Positions 60,525 to 64,000 of a DNA stretch of 64,000 nucleotides are shown here, one piece after another. This DNA comes from an uncultured bacterium (GTDB taxonomy: Bacteria > Cyanobacteriota > Vampirovibrionia > Gastranaerophilales > Gastranaerophilaceae). Positions within the stretch are counted from its first letter, which is position 1. Each line of letters begins with the position of its first letter. The notes beneath the pieces are model-generated. The model saw only the letters and a program-made list of their open reading frames with translations. It was not told the DNA's origin and made no database searches. The translations under genes were made by a program, and so were the position numbers. Where the stretch lies: positions 1 through 64,000 of the forward strand of contig CACYKP010000023.1 of assembly GCA_902775025.1 (NCBI GenBank), written 5' to 3'.

Positions 60525-61373
60525 CTACAATTCTTCTCTAAATTCATGAACTTCTAATGTTAAGCTTTCATATTGAAATATACCTACGTTTTGTGTTTTA
60601 TATCTTCTTGTTTTTAATAAATTATATCTGTAAAGAGTTTCTGCTGTCATAATAACTTTGTTAAATTCTTTTAGGTCGCTAAGTTTTTTTATTAATTGCA
60701 GATCATCTCCTGTTTGAATTGATATTGAATATTCAAGCGGGGCCTTAGAGTTTATAAGTCTAAACATTACATCTAAAACATCATCAATTTTTTCAAAGCG
60801 GTCAAATTTATATAAAAATCCGTTATTAAATACAGAATGTTTAACTCCGGTCTCTTCAAAAATAAAATCATTCATGAGATTATTTTGTTCGCCCATACTA
60901 TCATTTTCTCTTTTATAATAGTTTTTATTCCATTGGGTATTTATGAGAATCATGTAATTTCTTACTTTTTTTTCTCTGTCATTAAACTTTTTAATCAATT
61001 TTTTATTAAAATTATCTTCATTATGTTTTTTTACTTTTATATGTACATTATGGTAATCAACCTCTAAATCTTCTAATTTTCTTAAACTTTTTCTGCAAAT
61101 AAATATTATTATCAAAAGTAAAAATATAGCAGTAATGTATTTTATATCAAAAGTCGAACCAAAAGCATTGAATGAAAGCGGTAAGATTTGATTTGCAAAA
61201 TCTATTATGGCATTAGTTACCGGCCTTATAAAATCCAGCCAGCCCCAATGTGCTTTAATTATAGTTTCAATCCAATTTAAAGAGATTATTGTTGTTAAAA
61301 AAGAACAAATTATGCTTATAAATTGAACAATATCTTTTAAACATTTAAAAATAAATAATATTAATTTATTCAT
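60525..61373 (-). CDS. Hypothetical membrane protein
   Basis: This 282-residue protein has hydrophobic segments near residues 3-28 and 80-95 (ITAIFLLLIIIFICR) and a Lys/Asn-rich cytoplasmic C-terminal domain of about 180 residues. A short amphipathic part, LNWIETIIKAHWGWLDFIRP, lies between them. The soluble part contains VDYHNVHIKVKKHNEDNF and ends TLEVHEFREEL. No family is recognised. GAGGTTTATA precedes the ATG. It lies 10 bp after panC and 38 bp before dapA, so co-transcription with both is likely; no link in function is evident. Confidence 0.68.
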   Translation of the reverse strand: MNKLILFIFKCLKDIVQFISIICSFLTTIISLNWIETIIKAHWGWLDFIRPVTNAIIDFANQILPLSFNAFGSTFDIKYITAIFLLLIIIFICRKSLRKLEDLEVDYHNVHIKVKKHNEDNFNKKLIKKFNDREKKVRNYMILINTQWNKNYYKRENDSMGEQNNLMNDFIFEETGVKHSVFNNGFLYKFDRFEKIDDVLDVMFRLINSKAPLEYSISIQTGDDLQLIKKLSDLKEFNKVIMTAETLYRYNLLKTRRYKTQNVGIFQYESLTLEVHEFREEL

Positions 61374-61382
61374 TATAAACCT

Positions 61383-62237
61383 CTATTTTAAATATATATT
61401 ATCAATCAATCTTACATTTTCTACCCTGCACGCTATAAGGGCTATTGAATTATCATCTGCTTTAATTTTGTTTTCCAAAGTATCTCTGTCAACAATTTCT
61501 AAGTATTCCATATCTTGTTTGTCTGTTAAGAAACTGTATGCAGTTTCTTTCAGAGCGCCGACTTCTGTTATACCTTTTTTGTAGCAGGTTTTAATGTTAT
61601 TAAGAATTTTGCTTAACACAAGTGCATCTTTTTTACCTTCTTCTGTCAGATACTTATTTCTTGAACTTAGTGCCAAACCTGATTCTTCTCTTATTATGGG
61701 GCATTGAATAATTTTTATAGGTACATTCAAGTCTTTAACCATTTTTTTGATTATAATAACTTGCTGCGCATCCTTTTGTCCAAAAAATGCATAATCAGGT
61801 TGAACAATGTTAAATAATTTTAATACTACCGTACAAACTCCGTCAAAGTGTCCTGTTCTTGATTTACCGCAAAGCGTATTAACATAGAAAAACGGCGGAC
61901 AAACATAAGTAAGAGTGTCATTTGAAAGTCTTTGACCTTTACCATACATCTCGTCTGCTGATGGTGCAAAAACAATATCAACACCTTCGTTATTACATAA
62001 TTCCATATCTGCATCCAATGTTCTGGGGTATTTGTCAAAATCTTCCGACGGCCCGAATTGGATAGGATTAACAAAGTCTGATACGACAACTTTGTCGCAA
62101 GTTTCTTTTGCTTTCTTTATCAGGCTCAAATGTCCGGCATGGAGTGCGCCCATCGTCGGAACAAGACCAACGCTTAAACCCTCTTTTCGCCATTTTTTTA
62201 CTTCTGCTCTTACTTCCTCTATATAATGTAATAACAT
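61383..62237 (-). CDS. panC: Pantothenate synthetase
   Basis: PanC ligates pantoate and beta-alanine with ATP to make pantothenate. The 284 residues have GLVPTMGALHAGHLSLIKKA with the HxGH nucleotidyltransferase motif. FVNPIQFGPSEDFDKYPRTL, FFGQKDAQQVIIIKKMVKDL and LALSSRNKYLTEEGK, the KMSKS-like region, follow. GAGGGGGATAAA precedes the ATG. It is unlinked to panB and panE in the window but completes the pathway with them; panD is not seen. Confidence 0.95.
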   Translation of the reverse strand: MLLHYIEEVRAEVKKWRKEGLSVGLVPTMGALHAGHLSLIKKAKETCDKVVVSDFVNPIQFGPSEDFDKYPRTLDADMELCNNEGVDIVFAPSADEMYGKGQRLSNDTLTYVCPPFFYVNTLCGKSRTGHFDGVCTVVLKLFNIVQPDYAFFGQKDAQQVIIIKKMVKDLNVPIKIIQCPIIREESGLALSSRNKYLTEEGKKDALVLSKILNNIKTCYKKGITEVGALKETAYSFLTDKQDMEYLEIVDRDTLENKIKADDNSIALIACRVENVRLIDNIYLK

Positions 62238-62433
62238 TTTATCCCCCTCTTATTAAATTTATAAACAAATTATACCACATGATTATTAAACAGGTAATTC
62301 AATTACCCATTTAGGCAATGTAAATAATAAAAAACATTTGATAATAAACATGGGATAAGAATAAAAGGAGGTGAAAAAGTTTTTCCCGCAAAAGTTTTCT
62401 AATAGCCATTAAATTATAAAAGGAGGTGTAATT

Positions 62434-62664
62434 ATGCATATTCTAAGAATGATAGCTTATGCTCTTGTAATTACAGGTGCTATCGTTTGGGGTATAGTTG
62501 GTTTCTTTAACTATAATGTTGTAGCTGCGCTATTTGGCGATGCAACACTGATTTCAAGAATAGTATACTCTCTTGTCGGTATAAGCGGTATTGTTCTGCT
62601 TGCAACAACTGAATACGAAGAAGCAGGTTGTTTCTGCGACTGTCATGATGAAACAAGATACTAA
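62434..62664 (+). CDS. DUF378 small membrane protein with a Cys-rich tail
   Basis: This 76-residue protein has two transmembrane helices (IAYALVITGAIVWGIVGFFN and ISRIVYSLVGISGIVLLATT), the DUF378/YuzA pattern. The last 15 residues add EEAGCFCDCHDET, three Cys plus a His, absent from the typical family and possibly a metal or redox site. GGAGGTG precedes the ATG. A second AAAGGAGGTG about 50 bp upstream has no obvious start codon. Confidence 0.8.
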   Translation: MHILRMIAYALVITGAIVWGIVGFFNYNVVAALFGDATLISRIVYSLVGISGIVLLATTEYEEAGCFCDCHDETRY

Positions 62665-62691
62665 ATCCCATTTCACGCATCTAATATAAAA

Positions 62692-62775
62692 AATACCCAC
62701 CCCAACCCTTCCTGATTAGGGAGGAAGCAGCTCTTAACCTTTCGTAAGAAAGGATTAGAGATGCTGGTGGGTATT
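62692..62775. ncRNA. Candidate structured RNA (three-way junction with GNRA loop)
   Basis: Outer stem AATACCCACC (62692-62701) / GGTGGGTATT (62766-62775). Arm 1 is CCTTCC/GGGAGG (62707-62724). Arm 2 spans 62727-62764 with GCA-CTC...GAG-TGC and CCTTTC-GTAA-GAAAGG, a GNRA-type tetraloop. A T-run follows on the minus strand. No coding potential is evident. Confidence 0.55.
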
Positions 62776-62869
62776 AATTTAATGACTTTTTAGCCGCCAT
62801 CCGAAAGTGAGACATATAACACTAGGGATTTTTATTAAAATTTTACTTTTTATTTATCCTATTATTTTA

Positions 62870-62920
62870 TTGACAATATAAAAAAACTTTGCGATAATAA
62901 TGATAATGATTATCATTATT
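62870..62920 (+). promoter_or_regulatory. fur promoter overlapped by a perfect Fur-type operator
   Basis: TTGACA (62870-62875), a 17-base spacer and GATAAT (62893-62898) form the promoter. A perfect 25-bp palindrome with arms AATAATGATAAT/ATTATCATTATT (62896-62920) contains the Fur 7-1-7 box TGATAATNATTATCA. Confidence 0.88.
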
Positions 62921-62934
62921 GGGAAGTGAGATTA

Positions 62935-63375
62935 ATGAGGAATTCAAAGCAAAAAGACATTGTTTTGTTGGCTTTAGATGAATATCGTGTTCATCCGACT
63001 GCAGAAGAATTGTATAAATATATTCATCAAAAACATTCAGATATTGGTGTTGCAACAGTGTATCGCAATCTTAATAAACTGTCTGAAAAAGGTTTGATAA
63101 AAAAAATTACGGGACTTGACGGATCTTCTCATTTTGACAGTTGTACAGAACCACATTTTCATTTTATATGTGATTGCTGCGGAAAAATTTATGATATTCC
63201 CATGAATATCAGTAATTATTTAATCTCAAAAGCAGAAGAATTTACGGATTGCAAAATTACCTCTATGGATATGAGTTTTAGAGGATTATGCAGAGAATGT
63301 GAAGACAAACACAGAGGCAGTCCTATTTTTGAGGATAAAGAATTGGAAATGTTATTAGCTGCGGGAGTTACATAA
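62935..63375 (+). CDS. fur: Ferric uptake regulator (Fur family)
   Basis: This 146-residue Fur-family regulator has an N-terminal winged helix with YRVHPTAEELYKYIHQKHSD and IGVATVYRNLNKLSEKGLIK. The metal-sensing C-terminus has DGSSHFDSCTEPHFHFICDC with CCGKIYDIP and later LCREC, two Cys pairs for structural zinc. Its own promoter is overlapped by a perfect Fur box, which supports Fur over PerR or Zur and indicates autoregulation. GGGAAGTGAGATTA precedes the ATG at 62935; an upstream GTG at 62926 is not preferred. Confidence 0.9.
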   Translation: MRNSKQKDIVLLALDEYRVHPTAEELYKYIHQKHSDIGVATVYRNLNKLSEKGLIKKITGLDGSSHFDSCTEPHFHFICDCCGKIYDIPMNISNYLISKAEEFTDCKITSMDMSFRGLCRECEDKHRGSPIFEDKELEMLLAAGVT

Positions 63376-63486
63376 TATTTAATTGTTGGAGAAACAATTT
63401 ATATAAGTTAATAAATTTTTAATTAAAACATAAAGTAGTATAATAAGAGTTCATATAAAAATAAGTACAAAGGAGAAATATAAAAA

Positions 63487-64000
63487 ATGGAAGCAACATT
63501 AGAACGCTCAGCCGAAAAGAAATATTCAACAACAGAGTTTGTCGGCGGAAAATGGCAAAAAGAGATTAATGTAAGAGATTTTATACAAAGAAACTATACA
63601 CCTTATGATGGTGATTCAAGTTTTCTTACAGGTCCGACAAAAGCTACAAAAAAACTTTGGGAAGAATGTTGTGATTTGTTTAAGAAAGAACGGGAAAACG
63701 GCGGTGTTCTTGATATGGATACAAAAATTGTTTCTACAATTACTTCTCACGGTGCAGGATATATTGATAAGCCGTTGGAAAAGATTGTGGGTTTGCAAAC
63801 CGATAAACCGCTTAAACGTTCCCTTCAGCCTTTTGGCGGAATAAGAATGGCAGAAGGCGCATGCAAATCTTATGGGTATGAAGTTGATCCTGAAATAAGC
63901 GAAATATTTACAAAATATAGAAAAACTCACAACCAAGGTGTATTTGATGCATATACTCCTGAGATGAAACGTGCAAGACACGCTGCAATTCTAACAGGCT
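63487..64000 (+). CDS. pflB: Pyruvate formate-lyase, 5' part (cut by the window edge)
   Basis: PflB cleaves pyruvate with CoA to acetyl-CoA and formate by a glycyl radical in anaerobic fermentation. The first 171 codons read METALERSAEKKYSTTEFVG and RDFIQRNYTPYDGDSSFLTG. TSHGAGYIDKPLEKIVGLQT and LKRSLQPFGGIRMAEGACKS follow, closely matching the N-terminal region of formate acetyltransferases. The radical Gly and catalytic Cys lie beyond the edge. AAAGGAGAAATAT precedes the ATG. The gene supports an anaerobic lifestyle. Confidence 0.93.
   Translation, partial: MEATLERSAEKKYSTTEFVGGKWQKEINVRDFIQRNYTPYDGDSSFLTGPTKATKKLWEECCDLFKKERENGGVLDMDTKIVSTITSHGAGYIDKPLEKIVGLQTDKPLKRSLQPFGGIRMAEGACKSYGYEVDPEISEIFTKYRKTHNQGVFDAYTPEMKRARHAAILTG

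Noticed and set aside
62360-62405. A short ORF at the first AAAGGAGGTG
   Set aside because: The only candidate GTG lies inside the Shine-Dalgarno itself, so initiation is impossible at correct spacing.

Overview
The window reads as an AT-rich chromosome segment of an anaerobic, fermentative, outer-membrane-bearing and flagellated bacterium. The best fit is a gut-type Vampirovibrionia/Melainabacteria (Gastranaerophilales-like) genome. This placement is an inference from gene content: FliL-FliM-FliN, a full MinCDE set, AsmA-like and heptosyltransferase-like envelope genes, a two-partner-secretion exoprotein, pyruvate formate-lyase, ferritin-type iron storage, Fur, and pantothenate and biotin genes. 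No rRNA is present to confirm it.

Layout. 0-11.8 kb: panE (cut by the edge), a frameshifted AsmA-like gene, a TagF/TagB-like transferase, a pseudouridine synthase, mazG, a parvulin, an EamA transporter, a GT9 transferase, an LCP protein and a ferritin operon. 11.9-16.7 kb: fliL-fliM-fliN, small regulatory proteins, and an orphan NarL-type response regulator. 17.1-20.9 kb: a surface/secreted block with a CHAP-like enzyme, a secreted HExxH protein and a TPS-domain exoprotein. 21.4-24.5 kb: a WYL regulator divergent from a NifU-like protein plus GGGtGRT pair. 24.9-28.1 kb: tRNA-Leu(CAG), then panB, yvcK and pxpA on the minus strand. 28.3-31.0 kb: an HExxH protein and a small toxin-antitoxin island bounded by a broken and an intact tRNA-Pro(CGG). 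31-38.5 kb: hsp20, PHP, Cys-tailed protein, phosphatase, HNH-like protein, mnmG and bioD. 38.7-46.8 kb: a frameshifted diiron-like gene, prmA, ftsZ, accD-accA and an L,D-transpeptidase. 46.9-49.4 kb: minC-minD-minE. 49.5-57.4 kb: a GNAT pseudogene, galactofuranose genes, rimO, a frameshifted DUF711 gene and TPR proteins. 57.5-64 kb: a RelBE/ParDE-like pair, an XRE regulator, dapA, panC, a DUF378 protein, a structured RNA candidate, fur and the start of pflB.

Themes. PanE, PanB and PanC are all here but unlinked; together with BioD they indicate vitamin/cofactor synthesis. Cell-division (FtsZ, MinCDE), envelope (LCP, L,D-transpeptidase, AsmA, Glf) and fatty-acid (AccAD) functions dominate the housekeeping genes.

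Two genome-wide signals stand out. At least fifteen genes have a TATAAT-like box ending exactly 7-8 nt before the start codon and no Shine-Dalgarno, which implies leaderless mRNAs. Several families of short palindromic intergenic repeats also recur through the window. Three conserved genes carry frame breaks, which may be real decay or assembly errors.
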